The notes under the pieces: generated by a model | The model's input: only the letters and a program-made list of their open reading frames with translations | Told to the model about the DNA's origin: nothing | Databases searched by the model: none | NCBI GenBank assembly: GCA_036004405.1 | Contig: DASYRM010000154.1 | Location: 8,417-72,416, forward strand | Reading direction: 5' to 3' | Length of the DNA: 64,000 nucleotides | Origin: DASYRM01 sp036004405 | Lineage (GTDB): Bacteria > Acidobacteriota > Vicinamibacteria > Vicinamibacterales > UBA2999 | Program-made: the position numbers and the translations under genes | Shown: in pieces, positions 6,691 to 16,040 of the stretch | Position numbering within the stretch: the first letter of the stretch is position 1 | Layout of the letters: every line of letters begins with the position of its first letter

Positions 6691-9620
6691 CCCTGCTGAA
6701 GGTCGACGCGCTCCCGCCGCTCCCGCAGGCGGACCCGTCGCGCGTGGACGCTGGCGCGCTCGAGCGCGCGCTCCGCGAGCAGACCACCGCCGAAGTCCGC
6801 TTCGACGGCGTATCGCGCGCCCTGTACGCCACCGACGCCAGCGTCTACAAGCTCCGCCCGCTGGGCGTCGTGCTGCCGCGCACGCGCGAGGACCTCGTCG
6901 AAATCGTCCGCATCTGCGCCAAGGCGGGCTGCCCGCTCACCCTGAGGGGAGGCGGCACCTCGCAGTGCGGGCAGGCGATCGGAACCGGCCTCGTGGTGGA
7001 CACCTCGAAATACCTCAACGCGGTGCTCGAGGTGAACGTGGCCGAACGCTGGGCGCGCGTCGAGCCTGGCATCGTCCTCGACGAGCTGAACGCGCAGCTC
7101 CGCGCGCACGGCCTGCGGTTTGCTCCCGACGTCTCCACCGCCAGCCGCGCCACCGTGGGCGGCATGATGGCCAACAATTCGAGCGGCGCGCGATCGGTCT
7201 ACTACGGCAAGACCATCGACCACGTCATCGAGCAGGAGGTCGTGCTGTCGGACGGATCGCTGGCCCGCTTCGGCCCGCTCACGCCCGACGCACTCGAGGC
7301 CGCATGCGCCGGCGACACGCTTGAAGCGCGCTGCTACCGGACGGTGCGCGAGCTGGCCCGGACGCACGCCGACGAGGTCGAGCGCCGCTACCCGAAAGTG
7401 CTGCGGCGGGTCATGGGCTACAACCTCGACGAGTTCACGCGCGGCGACCGTCCCTTCAACCTGGCCAAGCTGCTCGTGGGATCGGAAGGCACGCTCGGCG
7501 TCGTGTTGGCGGCCAAGGTCAATCTGGTGCCGCTGCCCAAGGCGAAGGCGGTGCTGGCGATCCAGTTCACCGCACTGCTCGAGGCGCTCGGCGCCACGCC
7601 GCTCATCCTGACGCACGGCCCCTCGGCCGTCGAAGTGATGGACGGCTTCATCCTCGACTACACGAAGCAGAGCGCGGCGCTCACGGCCATGCGCGACAGC
7701 TTCATCGAGGGCAACCCAGGCGCGCTCCTCTGCGTCGAGTTCTACGCCGACGAGTCGGCGCAGCTGCCACCGCGGCTGCAGGCGCTGGAAGCAGACCTCC
7801 GCGCGCACGGGCTGGGCTACCGCTACTTCCACGCGCTCGATCTGCCGGCGCAGGCGCGTGTATGGGGGCTGCGCGAAGCGGCGCTCGGCCTGTCGATGGC
7901 CATGAAGGAGGACGCCAAGTCGCTGTCGTTCGTCGAGGACACGGCCGTGCCGCCCGAGCGCCTGCGGGATTACATCGAGCGCTTCCTCGCCGTCGTTCGC
8001 GCCCACGGCACGACGGCCGGCGTGTACGCCCACGCCTCGGTCGGCTGCCTCCACGTGCGCCCCGTGGTGAACCTGAAGACCGAGGAAGGTGTCCAGCGTT
8101 TCGAAGCGCTGGCCAACGACGTGGCCGACCTGGTGCTGGAGTTCGGCGGCGCGCTCTCGGGCGAGCACGGCGACGGCCTGGTGCGCAGCCCGTTCATGCG
8201 CAAGATGTTCGGGCCCGTCATTTACGACGCGTTCCGTACTGTCAAGCAGACGTTCGATCCGGCCGGTCTCTTCAACCCCGGCAAGATCGTGGACGCCGGG
8301 CCAATGACCCGGAACCTGCGCTTCGGCGCCGGCTACGTGACCCCGCGCCCCGAGACGGTCTTCGACTACGACGAGTACGGCGGCTTCGGCGGCGCGGTGG
8401 AGATGTGCAGCGGGGTCGGCGCCTGCCGCAAGACGCTCGAGGGCACCATGTGCCCGTCGTACATGGCCACGCACGACGAGCAGCACACCACGCGCGGGCG
8501 GGCCAACGTGCTGCGGCTCGCGATGGCGGGGCAGCTGGGCGAGGCCGGGCTCGACGATCACGGCGTCTACGAAACGCTCGACCTCTGCCTCGAGTGCCGC
8601 GCCTGCAAGGCCGAGTGCCCGGTCGGCGTGGACATGGCCCGCTACAAGAGCGAGTTCCTCTTCGGCTACTGGCAGCGCCACGGCACGTCGCTCGAAGCGC
8701 GCGCCCTTGGCAACGCGCGCTCCCTCGCGCGGCTCGGCAGCGCGTTCGCGCCGCTCTCGAACGCCGTCGCGGGCAGCGCGGTCGGGCGGGCGCTGACCGA
8801 GCGCTTCCTCGGCATCGACCGGAGGCGCCGCCTCCCGGTGTTTCAGCGCCGCACCCTCGAGCGACGCGTCTCGCGAGGCACCAGCCCTGCGAGCGGGCCG
8901 CTACTCTTCGTGGACACCTTCACCAACCACTACGACCCCGACATCGGGCTGGCGGCGCTCGACGTGCTGGCCGCCGCCGGGGTCCCGGCGGGCCTGGCGC
9001 CCAACGGCTGTTGCGGACGGCCCCAGATTTCGAAGGGGCTGCTCGACGACGCGCGCACGCTCGCCAGGGCCAATGCCGATCGGCTCTACGACAGCGCGGC
9101 CGCCGGGCGGCCGATCGTCTTCTGCGAACCGAGCTGTTTATCCGCGGTTCGCGAAGATGCACCTGCCCTGCTGCGCGGTGACGCGCGCCGCAAGGCGCAG
9201 GTGGTGGCCGGCGCCAGCGTCCTCTTCGAGGAGTACGTCGCCGGCCTGGCCGACGCCCTGCCGCTCGCCGCGGGTCCGTCACGCGTGCTGCTGCACGGCC
9301 ACTGCCACCAGCGCTCGATGGGGCTCGTGACGCCGTCGCGAGCGCTGCTGTCCCGCATTCCCGGCGCGACCGTCGTGGACGCCGAGGCAGGCTGCTGCGG
9401 CATGGCGGGGTCGTTCGGCTACGGGCGCGATCACTACGAGGTGTCGCGCGCCATCGGCGAGCGCCGTCTCTTCCCCGCCGTCCGCGGCCGCGACTCGCAC
9501 ACTGTCGTGGTCGCCGCCGGCACGTCCTGCCGCCATCAGATTCACGATTTCACGGGCGCCGAGGCCGTGCATCCGGCCGTGCTCCTGCAATCGCTCCTTG
9601 CGGAAGGGTCCCGTTCATGA
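6687..9620 (+). CDS. FAD- and Fe-S-containing 2-hydroxyacid dehydrogenase (YdiJ/GlcD-GlcF fusion type)
   Basis: 977 residues. An FAD-binding PCMH-type domain (about 45-180, with LTLRGGGTSQCGQA) and a FAD-oxidase C-terminal domain (to about 490, GALSGEHGDGLVRS) are followed by two 4Fe-4S cysteine clusters (about 573-590, and CLECRACKAECP at about 634). Two CCG domains close it (GCCGRP near 773, GCCGMAGSFGYG near 898). This is the single-chain version of glycolate or lactate oxidase subunits, as in E. coli YdiJ, a D-2-hydroxyglutarate dehydrogenase. It should oxidise a D-2-hydroxy acid to the 2-oxo acid and pass electrons to the membrane chain. The GTG start at 6687 overlaps the aminotransferase stop, and the end overlaps the transporter start by 4 bases. 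Confidence 0.92.
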   Translation: MTLLKVDALPPLPQADPSRVDAGALERALREQTTAEVRFDGVSRALYATDASVYKLRPLGVVLPRTREDLVEIVRICAKAGCPLTLRGGGTSQCGQAIGTGLVVDTSKYLNAVLEVNVAERWARVEPGIVLDELNAQLRAHGLRFAPDVSTASRATVGGMMANNSSGARSVYYGKTIDHVIEQEVVLSDGSLARFGPLTPDALEAACAGDTLEARCYRTVRELARTHADEVERRYPKVLRRVMGYNLDEFTRGDRPFNLAKLLVGSEGTLGVVLAAKVNLVPLPKAKAVLAIQFTALLEALGATPLILTHGPSAVEVMDGFILDYTKQSAALTAMRDSFIEGNPGALLCVEFYADESAQLPPRLQALEADLRAHGLGYRYFHALDLPAQARVWGLREAALGLSMAMKEDAKSLSFVEDTAVPPERLRDYIERFLAVVRAHGTTAGVYAHASVGCLHVRPVVNLKTEEGVQRFEALANDVADLVLEFGGALSGEHGDGLVRSPFMRKMFGPVIYDAFRTVKQTFDPAGLFNPGKIVDAGPMTRNLRFGAGYVTPRPETVFDYDEYGGFGGAVEMCSGVGACRKTLEGTMCPSYMATHDEQHTTRGRANVLRLAMAGQLGEAGLDDHGVYETLDLCLECRACKAECPVGVDMARYKSEFLFGYWQRHGTSLEARALGNARSLARLGSAFAPLSNAVAGSAVGRALTERFLGIDRRRRLPVFQRRTLERRVSRGTSPASGPLLFVDTFTNHYDPDIGLAALDVLAAAGVPAGLAPNGCCGRPQISKGLLDDARTLARANADRLYDSAAAGRPIVFCEPSCLSAVREDAPALLRGDARRKAQVVAGASVLFEEYVAGLADALPLAAGPSRVLLHGHCHQRSMGLVTPSRALLSRIPGATVVDAEAGCCGMAGSFGYGRDHYEVSRAIGERRLFPAVRGRDSHTVVVAAGTSCRHQIHDFTGAEAVHPAVLLQSLLAEGSRS

Positions 9621-10852
9621 ACCTCGCCTGGTTGTCGTTGGGCGCGCTCGTCCTCGCGATGATCGTCAGCTGCGTGTCCGAAATGAACGTCGGCGTCCTG
9701 GCGCTGGCGCTGGCGTGGCTGGTCGGCGTCTACGCCGGCGGCCTCGGCTTGAACGACGTGCTCAGCGGGTTTCCCGTCCAGCTGTTTCTCACCCTCGCCG
9801 GCGTCACGCTCATGTTCACGCAGGCGCAGTTGAACGGCACGCTCGACCGCGTGGCGCATGCGGCCGTGCGCATCTGCCGGGGCAACGCCGGCCTCATCCC
9901 GGTGATGTTCTTCGCGCTGGCGTGCCTCATCGCCTCGGTGGGTCCGGGCAACGTCGCCACCGCCGCGATGATGGCGCCGATGGCGATGGCGGTGGGCGGC
10001 CGCGCCGGCATCCCTCCGTTTCTCATGGCCATCATGGTCGGCAACGGGGCGCAGGCGGGAGCGCTCTCGCCGTTCGCCCCGACCGGCATCATCGTCACCG
10101 GCCTGATGACGAAGATCGGCCTCGGCGGCCACGAACTCCGCACCTACGTCGCCAACCTGATCGCCCACGCGATCGTGGCGTTTGCCGGCTACCTGCTGTT
10201 CGGCGGCTGGCGGCTGTTTGCCGCCCGCGATTCGCGCGCCGCGGAAGATGTCGCCGGCACGGTGGAGTTCACCGCCACACACGGCCTCACGCTCGCTGTG
10301 GTGGGGTGCGTGCTGATCGCCGTGCTCTTCCTCAACGCCAACATCGGCATGGCGGCCTTCACCGGCGCCGTCGTACTGTCGGTGCTGCGGCTGGCCGATC
10401 ACGAGCCGGCGATTCGCAAGATGCCGTGGACGCCGATCCTCATGGTGTGCGGCATGAGCGTGCTGGTGGCGCTGCTGGAGAAGACCAAGGGGCTCGACCT
10501 GTTTACGGCCCTGCTGGCGTCGATTTCCACGCCCGGCACGCTGACCGGGGTGGTCGCGCTGGTGACCGGCCTGGTCTCGGTGTACAGCAGCACGTCGGCC
10601 GTAGTGCTGCCCGCCTTTCTGCCCACCGTGCCGGGGCTCATCGCGCGTCTCGGTGGCGACGCCTTCGGCGTGGCCACGTCGATGAACGTCGGCGCGCACC
10701 TCGTGGACATGTCGCCGCTCTCGACCACGGGCGCGATGTGCATTGCCGGCATTTCCGACCCGGCGCAGGTGCGGCCCACGTACAACAAGCTGCTGGCCTG
10801 GGGGCTCTCGATGACCGTCATCGGAGCCTTGGGGTGCTACCTGTTCTTCTGA
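9617..10852 (+). CDS. SLC13/MatC-type carboxylate permease
   Basis: 411 residues, about eleven hydrophobic segments and almost no soluble domain. The N-terminal half has the MatC/DASS-like repeat, with the SVGPGNVATAAMMAPM hairpin and a matching C-terminal repeat (VSVYSSTSAVVLPAFLPTVP, then MSPLSTTGAMC) typical of inverted-repeat elevator transporters of dicarboxylates. ATG 9617 overlaps the dehydrogenase stop (ATGA). Together with the two upstream genes it suggests import of a 2-hydroxy or dicarboxylic acid that is then oxidised and transaminated. The substrate assignment is an inference from context. Confidence 0.85.
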   Translation: MNLAWLSLGALVLAMIVSCVSEMNVGVLALALAWLVGVYAGGLGLNDVLSGFPVQLFLTLAGVTLMFTQAQLNGTLDRVAHAAVRICRGNAGLIPVMFFALACLIASVGPGNVATAAMMAPMAMAVGGRAGIPPFLMAIMVGNGAQAGALSPFAPTGIIVTGLMTKIGLGGHELRTYVANLIAHAIVAFAGYLLFGGWRLFAARDSRAAEDVAGTVEFTATHGLTLAVVGCVLIAVLFLNANIGMAAFTGAVVLSVLRLADHEPAIRKMPWTPILMVCGMSVLVALLEKTKGLDLFTALLASISTPGTLTGVVALVTGLVSVYSSTSAVVLPAFLPTVPGLIARLGGDAFGVATSMNVGAHLVDMSPLSTTGAMCIAGISDPAQVRPTYNKLLAWGLSMTVIGALGCYLFF

Positions 10853-10881
10853 AGGCTCTGGGATCTGGGCCCTCAACGGAC

Positions 10882-10905
10882 GTAGGGGCTGCCTTCAGGC
10901 AGCCC
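10882..10905 (-). repeat. TGAA-loop palindrome, copy 1
   Basis: On the minus strand GGGCTGCC-TGAA-GGCAGCCC followed by CTAC. It sits between the convergent transporter and VIT-family genes, 29 bases after the transporter stop. There is no T-run, so a classical terminator is unlikely. The leading GTAGGGG is repeated inverted as CCCCTAC at 10914-10920. Confidence 0.8.
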
Positions 10906-10916
10906 GTTCACTGCCC

Positions 10917-11603
10917 CTACAGCCGGGTGCCGAACACGCGACCAACGAGCGCCGTGCATGCCATGGCCATGGCGCCCCAGAACGCAACGCGGAGGGCGCC
11001 GGCAGCCGACGACGCGCCGCCAAGCCGCGCGGCAAAGGCCCCCATCAGCGCGAGCACGAGGATCGAACTCGCTGACACGAGCGGCGAGAGGACGTCACGC
11101 GGCACGGCCGACGCCAGCGCGAGAGGCACCACCGCTCCCACGGCAAAGGCCGCGGCGGACGCCGCCGCCGCCTGCAGCGGCCGGGCGCGCGTGAGCTCGA
11201 GCAGCCCCAGTTCGTCCCGGGCATGCGCCCCGAGCGCGTCGTGCGCCATGAGCCGCTCGGCCACCTCACGTGCGAGCGCCGCGGGGAGCCCACGCAATTC
11301 GTAGATCCGGGCCAGCTCGGCGTGCTCGGCTTCCAGATTCTCCGCCAGCTCACGACGCTCCCGGTCGAGATCGGCCCGCTCTGCATCCGCCTGCGAGCTG
11401 ACGGACACGTATTCGCCCGCCGCCATCGAGACGGCGCCGGCGACCAGCCCGGCGAACCCGGCGACGAGAATCTCCCGGTGACCCGAATTGGCCGCCGCAA
11501 CGCCGACGATCAGGCTGCCGGTCGAGATCAGCCCGTCGTTGGCGCCGAGGAGAGCCGCGCGCAGCCAGCCGATGACGTCGGTGCGGTGACCTTCGCTATG
11601 CAT
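10917..11603 (-). CDS. VIT1/CCC1-family membrane protein (iron/manganese transport)
   Basis: 228 residues. The start WLRAALLGANDGLISTGSLIVGV is the recognisable first helix of the CCC1/VIT1 family, followed by the AAGEYVSVSSQADAE segment. A charged helical middle section (metal-binding domain, many Glu and Asp) and three C-terminal membrane helices follow, five helices in all. Family members move Fe2+ or Mn2+ out of the cytoplasm. It sits right behind a siderophore-receptor block on the same strand, which supports a role in iron balance. A TAGACT box ends 6 bases before ATG 11603, so it may have its own leaderless transcript. Confidence 0.9.
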   Translation of the reverse strand: MHSEGHRTDVIGWLRAALLGANDGLISTGSLIVGVAAANSGHREILVAGFAGLVAGAVSMAAGEYVSVSSQADAERADLDRERRELAENLEAEHAELARIYELRGLPAALAREVAERLMAHDALGAHARDELGLLELTRARPLQAAAASAAAFAVGAVVPLALASAVPRDVLSPLVSASSILVLALMGAFAARLGGASSAAGALRVAFWGAMAMACTALVGRVFGTRL

Positions 11604-11609
11604 GCGCGC

Positions 11610-11615
11610 AGTCTA
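11610..11615 (-). promoter_or_regulatory. TAGACT box of a probable leaderless promoter (VIT-family gene)
   Basis: TAGACT read on the minus strand, with 6 bases before ATG 11603. It lies in the 25-base gap after the dioxygenase stop. No Shine-Dalgarno and no convincing -35. Confidence 0.4.
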
Positions 11616-11628
11616 CTGCGCCGATTCT

Positions 11629-12309
11629 CTAGGCGTCGGCCCAGCGCCGCAGCAGATTGTGGTACACGGCCGTGAGCTGCACCGCCGCGGGATGGTCTGG
11701 CAGGTCGAGCGTCAGGCGCTGAATGGCGGTGTCGAGGTCGAAGAGCAGCGATCGCTGGCCGTCGTCGCGCACCATGCTCTGAATCCAGAAGAACGACGCG
11801 ATGCGGGCGCCGGCGGTCACCGGCTTCACGTGGTGCAGGCTCGTCGACGGGTAGAGCACCATGTGCCCGGCGGGAAGCTTCGCCATGTGCACCCCGTAGG
11901 TGTCCTCGATCATCAGCTCGCCGCCCTCGTATTCCTCGGGTTCGGCCAGGAAGAGCGTCGCCGACAGATCGGTGCGGATGCGGGCGCCGGTGACCGGCGA
12001 CTGCCGGATGGCGTTGTCGACGTGGTTGCCGAACGACTCGCCGCCGCGGTAGCGGTTGAAGAGCGGTGGGAACACCTTGAGCGGCAGCGCCGCCGACACG
12101 AACAGCGGGTTACGCTGGAGCGCGGCAAGAATCTGATCGCCGATCTGCCCCGCCAGCGGATCGTTCTCCGCCAGCTGCATGTTGTCCTTGGCGCGCGCCG
12201 CCTGCGCGCCCGCCGTCACGCGGCCGTCCACCCAGGTCGCCTCGTTGAGCAGCCGGCGGGCGTGCGCCACCTGCTCGGGGTTCAAGACGTCGGGAATCTG
12301 CAGGATCAT
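11629..12309 (-). CDS. piuC: Fe(II)/2-oxoglutarate dioxygenase, PiuC/YbiX type
   Basis: 226 residues, the standard length of PKHD-type hydroxylases. The double-stranded beta-helix metal triad is visible: FGNHVDNAI (His and Asp) and LHHVKPVTAGARIAS (distal His and 2-oxoglutarate-binding Arg). The substrate of PiuC proteins is not settled, but they are nearly always next to catecholate-siderophore TonB receptors, as here: it follows the receptor gene by 28 bases. It is likely co-regulated by iron from the promoter region ahead of the PepSY gene. Confidence 0.93.
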   Translation of the reverse strand: MILQIPDVLNPEQVAHARRLLNEATWVDGRVTAGAQAARAKDNMQLAENDPLAGQIGDQILAALQRNPLFVSAALPLKVFPPLFNRYRGGESFGNHVDNAIRQSPVTGARIRTDLSATLFLAEPEEYEGGELMIEDTYGVHMAKLPAGHMVLYPSTSLHHVKPVTAGARIASFFWIQSMVRDDGQRSLLFDLDTAIQRLTLDLPDHPAAVQLTAVYHNLLRRWADA

Positions 12310-12337
12310 GACGACAAGGCTCCGCGACGCGGGCGCG

Positions 12338-14779
12338 TCAGAACCGGATCGCGGTGGTCAGCATGGCGGACCGCGGCGTGCCGGGGTTATAGCGGCCGCC
12401 GTTGTTGTTCACGTTCCGGACGTACCGCTCGTTGGTGAGGTTGTACAGATTGAGCCGCAGGCTCAGGTGCGAGTTGACGGCGTATTCGGCCAGGCCGTCC
12501 GCGACGTGATAGCCGGGTGAGGCGACGGTGTTGGCCGCATTCGCGTAGACCAGGCCCGTCCGCCGCACGCCGCCCCCGACCGTGATGCCCCTCGGCAGGC
12601 GGTAGGTCGACCAGATGCTGCCGGAGAACTCCGGCGTGAGCACGAGGCGCTTGCCGTGGTTCGCGGCGCTCTGCGAGTCGAGGCGGCTGTCGAGGAACCC
12701 GACGTTGGCCAGCACATCCCAGCGCGGGGTCACCTGCCCGGCGACGCCCACCGTGACCCCGTTGACCACCTGGCGATCGTCCTGATTGAAGAGCGGCGGT
12801 ACCGCGGTCGCATCCAGGGTGTAGATCACGTTTTCGTTCACGGTGTGGAACACCGCGGCCATGAAGCTGGCGCGCCCGCCGCCGAGGTCCCACTTCGTAC
12901 CGGCCTCGAGGTTCGACGAGCGCTGCGGCTTGACGCTCGGGCTGTTCTGGTTGTTGGCCTGGGCGCTGAGCGTGAAGTTGGCGGTGCCGGGGGGCGTCAC
13001 GCTGGTGCCGTAGCCGACGTAGAGGTTCCCAGCCCCAGTGGCCCGGAACACCAGACCGGCCTTGCCGCTCACGAGGCTGTCCTGCGCCTCGAGGTCCACC
13101 GTGGGCGTGCCGGTCGCGTCGACGTTCCGGAACGAGGTGTCGTAACGTTCCCAGCGTGCGCCGCCCGTGGCCTGCCAGCGCGCCCCCAGGTCGACCGTGT
13201 CGAAGGCAAACACGCCGAGCGTGGCCGTGCGCCCCTTCGTGAAGGCGCCGCTGTGCGCGGGCGCGTAGCCGGCCACCGGATCGAACGGGTTCGGCGCATA
13301 GACGTCCGCTGCGGCGCGCGTGCCCAGACCGGTCAGGACCGGCGCGAACTGCCGCTCGAACTGCAGGTCCACGCCGGCGTTGACCGCGTGCTGCAGCCCA
13401 CCGGTCGGGAACCGATCGAGGACCGACAGCTGGTGCGACACCACCTCGTTCCGCCGATCGTTGCCCTGCCGCGCCAGCGTCACCGTGCCGGCGGCGGCGT
13501 TGAAAGAGGCGACGTTCTGAATCGCGGTGATGGCCGCCTCGCGATGGGTGCGGTTGTAGCGAGACTGGTGGCGAAGCGTCAGGCGCCGATCGACGTCGTG
13601 CTCGGCTCTCACCGTCACGCTGTCCTGCGCGGCGCGGTCGTAGTCGTACCCGGCGCTGCCGTAGAAGTTGCTTTGACGCACCGGCGCCGCCGTCTGCACG
13701 GTCGTGGGCGTCAGCAGGCTGTCGTGCCACGCGGCGCCCGGAATGCCGTAGTCCGGTAACCCTTCCTGGCGCACGAACTGGCCAGACACGGTGATGCGCG
13801 TCGGGGTCCCGACGCCGAACCCGATGGAAGGTGCGATGGCGCGGCTCTCGGCCTCCACGAAGTCGCGACCGGCCACGCCGCCGTCCTGCCACAGCGTATT
13901 GAGCCGCAGCGCCGTCTGACGCCACCAGCCGCCCTGGTTCGATTCGGCCGACACCGGCGCCCAGTTGACGTCGGTGGTGAGCCGCGTGCGATCGGCGGCG
14001 CCATACGCGAAGCTCGCGGCGTACGCCGGCTCCATGCGCGGCGTCTTGGTCTGCATGTTCACGTAGCCGGCGGCGGTCCCGCGGCCGACGTCGGAGCCGG
14101 TCGGGCCCATGAACACTTCGACCTGTTCGAGGTTGAAGACGTCACGGGCAATCAGGCCGTCATCGCGCACACCGTCCACGAACAGGCTGTTGGACGCGTT
14201 GAAGCCGCGCATGTTGAACATGTCGCCGGCCGTGTTCGAGGCGCCGCCGCCTTCGCCGGCCTGCAGAGTAATGCCCGGCACGTTGCGCAGCGCATCGCTC
14301 AACGTGGTGGCGCCCTGCGCTTCGATCACCGTCTTCGGGATGACCGCGATGGTCTGCGGAATGTCACGCAGCGGCGCCGCATAGCGCGGCGACGACACGG
14401 CGGGCGTGGCTCGTCCGGTCACCGCGACGAACTCGCGGATGCGATCCACGCCCAGGTGCACCCGGCCGCCGGCAAATGTCGCCTGCACCGACGTGCCTTC
14501 GAGCAGCGCCGTCAGCGCCTCGGCCGGCGTCAGCAGGCCGCTCACGCCCGGCGACTGGATGATGCCGAGCTCCGGCATCGCCAGCTCGGTCTTCAGGCCG
14601 GTGGCCCGCTCGAACTCGGCGAGCACGGCCGCGAGCGGTCCGGCGGGAATCGCGAAGCGGACGGCGGCGCCGGGCACCGGCGCCTGCTGCGCCGCGACGG
14701 CCGGCGGGGTGGCCAGCGCCCCGGCGGCGACGGTGAGGCCCATCAATCTGAGAGTCGCAAGCGGTGCGGGATACTTCAC
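12338..14779 (-). CDS. TonB-dependent siderophore receptor with STN domain (Fiu/PiuA type)
   Basis: 813 residues: signal peptide (about 1-30, ending AVAAQ), STN domain (about 40-105), plug (PQTIAVIPKTVIEAQGATTL with the GEGGG/FNMRGF region) and a 22-strand barrel ending in the outer-membrane signature ...AIRF. It should import ferric siderophores across the outer membrane. STN domains normally signal to a FecR anti-sigma factor, but no fecI/fecR pair is beside it, so the STN may be vestigial or act with a distant partner. Lies between a PepSY membrane protein and PiuC in one operon. Confidence 0.95.
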   Translation of the reverse strand: MKYPAPLATLRLMGLTVAAGALATPPAVAAQQAPVPGAAVRFAIPAGPLAAVLAEFERATGLKTELAMPELGIIQSPGVSGLLTPAEALTALLEGTSVQATFAGGRVHLGVDRIREFVAVTGRATPAVSSPRYAAPLRDIPQTIAVIPKTVIEAQGATTLSDALRNVPGITLQAGEGGGASNTAGDMFNMRGFNASNSLFVDGVRDDGLIARDVFNLEQVEVFMGPTGSDVGRGTAAGYVNMQTKTPRMEPAYAASFAYGAADRTRLTTDVNWAPVSAESNQGGWWRQTALRLNTLWQDGGVAGRDFVEAESRAIAPSIGFGVGTPTRITVSGQFVRQEGLPDYGIPGAAWHDSLLTPTTVQTAAPVRQSNFYGSAGYDYDRAAQDSVTVRAEHDVDRRLTLRHQSRYNRTHREAAITAIQNVASFNAAAGTVTLARQGNDRRNEVVSHQLSVLDRFPTGGLQHAVNAGVDLQFERQFAPVLTGLGTRAAADVYAPNPFDPVAGYAPAHSGAFTKGRTATLGVFAFDTVDLGARWQATGGARWERYDTSFRNVDATGTPTVDLEAQDSLVSGKAGLVFRATGAGNLYVGYGTSVTPPGTANFTLSAQANNQNSPSVKPQRSSNLEAGTKWDLGGGRASFMAAVFHTVNENVIYTLDATAVPPLFNQDDRQVVNGVTVGVAGQVTPRWDVLANVGFLDSRLDSQSAANHGKRLVLTPEFSGSIWSTYRLPRGITVGGGVRRTGLVYANAANTVASPGYHVADGLAEYAVNSHLSLRLNLYNLTNERYVRNVNNNGGRYNPGTPRSAMLTTAIRF

Positions 14780-14809
14780 AAAGGGCTCCTGGGAGGTGTG
14801 GCGAATCGA

Positions 14810-15991
14810 TCAGGCCGCGGGGTTTTCAGCCACGGGAACGGACGCTCGCGATCGCCGCCGCGACAGCCACGCTCGTCCTCGACGAAGCGCCAGCGCGATG
14901 CCGGTCCACACGAGCACCACGGCGCCGGCCGACGCCAGCCCCGCGACAGTCTGCCCCGCGAGGCCGAGCACCTCGCCGGTGTGAGCAAAGCGCATGAGGC
15001 TGCGCAGACGCCGGCCCGGTCCCTGATCGGCGAACGTTTCGTAGCGCACGACCGATCCGCCACGATCGAGCGTGAGCGTCGAGCGCAACTGCGGCTGGCC
15101 GCCGTCGCCGCGGTCGATGGCAAAGCTGACGGGGCCGCGCGACGACTCCGGCAGCCGGACGCTGACGGTCTGCCAGTCGCGCTCCTGTTGCCTCGCGCGC
15201 TGCAGCAGCCCGTCGAGGCCATCCAGCGACACCCGCGCCGCCGTGTTGCCGCCCCGTCCGCCCTCGCGGCCTCCGCCTTCACCCGGACCGCCGCGGCGCG
15301 CCGGGGGCGGCGCTTCGCCGGCGGCGCGGTAGACCCACTCGTTGGCCCAGGGGAACGACATCGGCACCGCGCTCAGCACGATGATGAAGAGCGGCACCAG
15401 GCAGCACACGCCAAGGGTGTTGTGCCAGTTGAAGTCCCGCGCCTTCCCGCGCGCGCCGCGGGTGAACCAGACGACGGGTCGCACGCGCTGCCACGTCCAC
15501 TTGCGCGGGAACCAGAGATAGAGGCCCGAACACACGATGAAGAGGAAGAGCAGGTTCGACCAGCCGGTGAACGCCCTTGCCGTCGTGCGCGCCTCACCTT
15601 CCGCGGCAAGCCACCGGTGCCAGGCGCGGACGTCGCTCATGAACTGGCGCATCCCCTGGCGGCTCTCGCCGAGGAGCCGGCCGGTATAGGCGTCGAGGTA
15701 GAACGAGCGCTGCCCTGCGCTGACGATCACGGGGTCGCCGGGATCGGCCCCCACCGCCACGCTCGACGGCGCCAGGTCGGGCTCCGCCAGCTGGAACGAC
15801 GCCACTACCTGCTCCACCGGCAGACGCGTGACCGAGTCCGGAACGCTCGATCGCAGCCCCGAGTTGGACCATTCGATGAGCTGCCGCTCGTAGGTGAGCA
15901 GCACGCCGGTCGCTGACATCAGGAGAATCAGGGCGCCCGCCAGCGCGCCCGCCACCAGGTGGGGCCAGAACAGCAGGGTTCGAAGCTTCAT
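14810..15991 (-). CDS. PepSY-domain inner-membrane protein (PiuB type)
   Basis: 393 residues with four membrane helices in the PepSY-associated layout: MKLRTLLFWPHLVAGALAGA at the N-terminus, a periplasmic PepSY segment (VIVSAGQRSFYLDAYTGRLL), a helix pair around 200 with FNWHNTLGVCCLVPLFI, a Gly/Arg-rich loop (about 230-250) and a C-terminal helix. Such proteins accompany siderophore receptors and are thought to reduce or strip iron in the periplasm. It is the first gene of the iron block, with a 7-1-7 palindrome about 50 bases upstream of its ATG. Confidence 0.88.
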   Translation of the reverse strand: MKLRTLLFWPHLVAGALAGALILLMSATGVLLTYERQLIEWSNSGLRSSVPDSVTRLPVEQVVASFQLAEPDLAPSSVAVGADPGDPVIVSAGQRSFYLDAYTGRLLGESRQGMRQFMSDVRAWHRWLAAEGEARTTARAFTGWSNLLFLFIVCSGLYLWFPRKWTWQRVRPVVWFTRGARGKARDFNWHNTLGVCCLVPLFIIVLSAVPMSFPWANEWVYRAAGEAPPPARRGGPGEGGGREGGRGGNTAARVSLDGLDGLLQRARQQERDWQTVSVRLPESSRGPVSFAIDRGDGGQPQLRSTLTLDRGGSVVRYETFADQGPGRRLRSLMRFAHTGEVLGLAGQTVAGLASAGAVVLVWTGIALALRRGRAWLSRRRSRASVPVAENPAA

Positions 15992-16040
15992 CGCAAAGGG
16001 GGTCCCGAACGCGCAGCCGCGCCGTTGTTGGAAACGATAT

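Noticed and set aside
10882..10920. Bidirectional terminator between convergent genes
   Set aside because: The hairpin has no T-run on either side and belongs to the TGAA-loop palindrome family.
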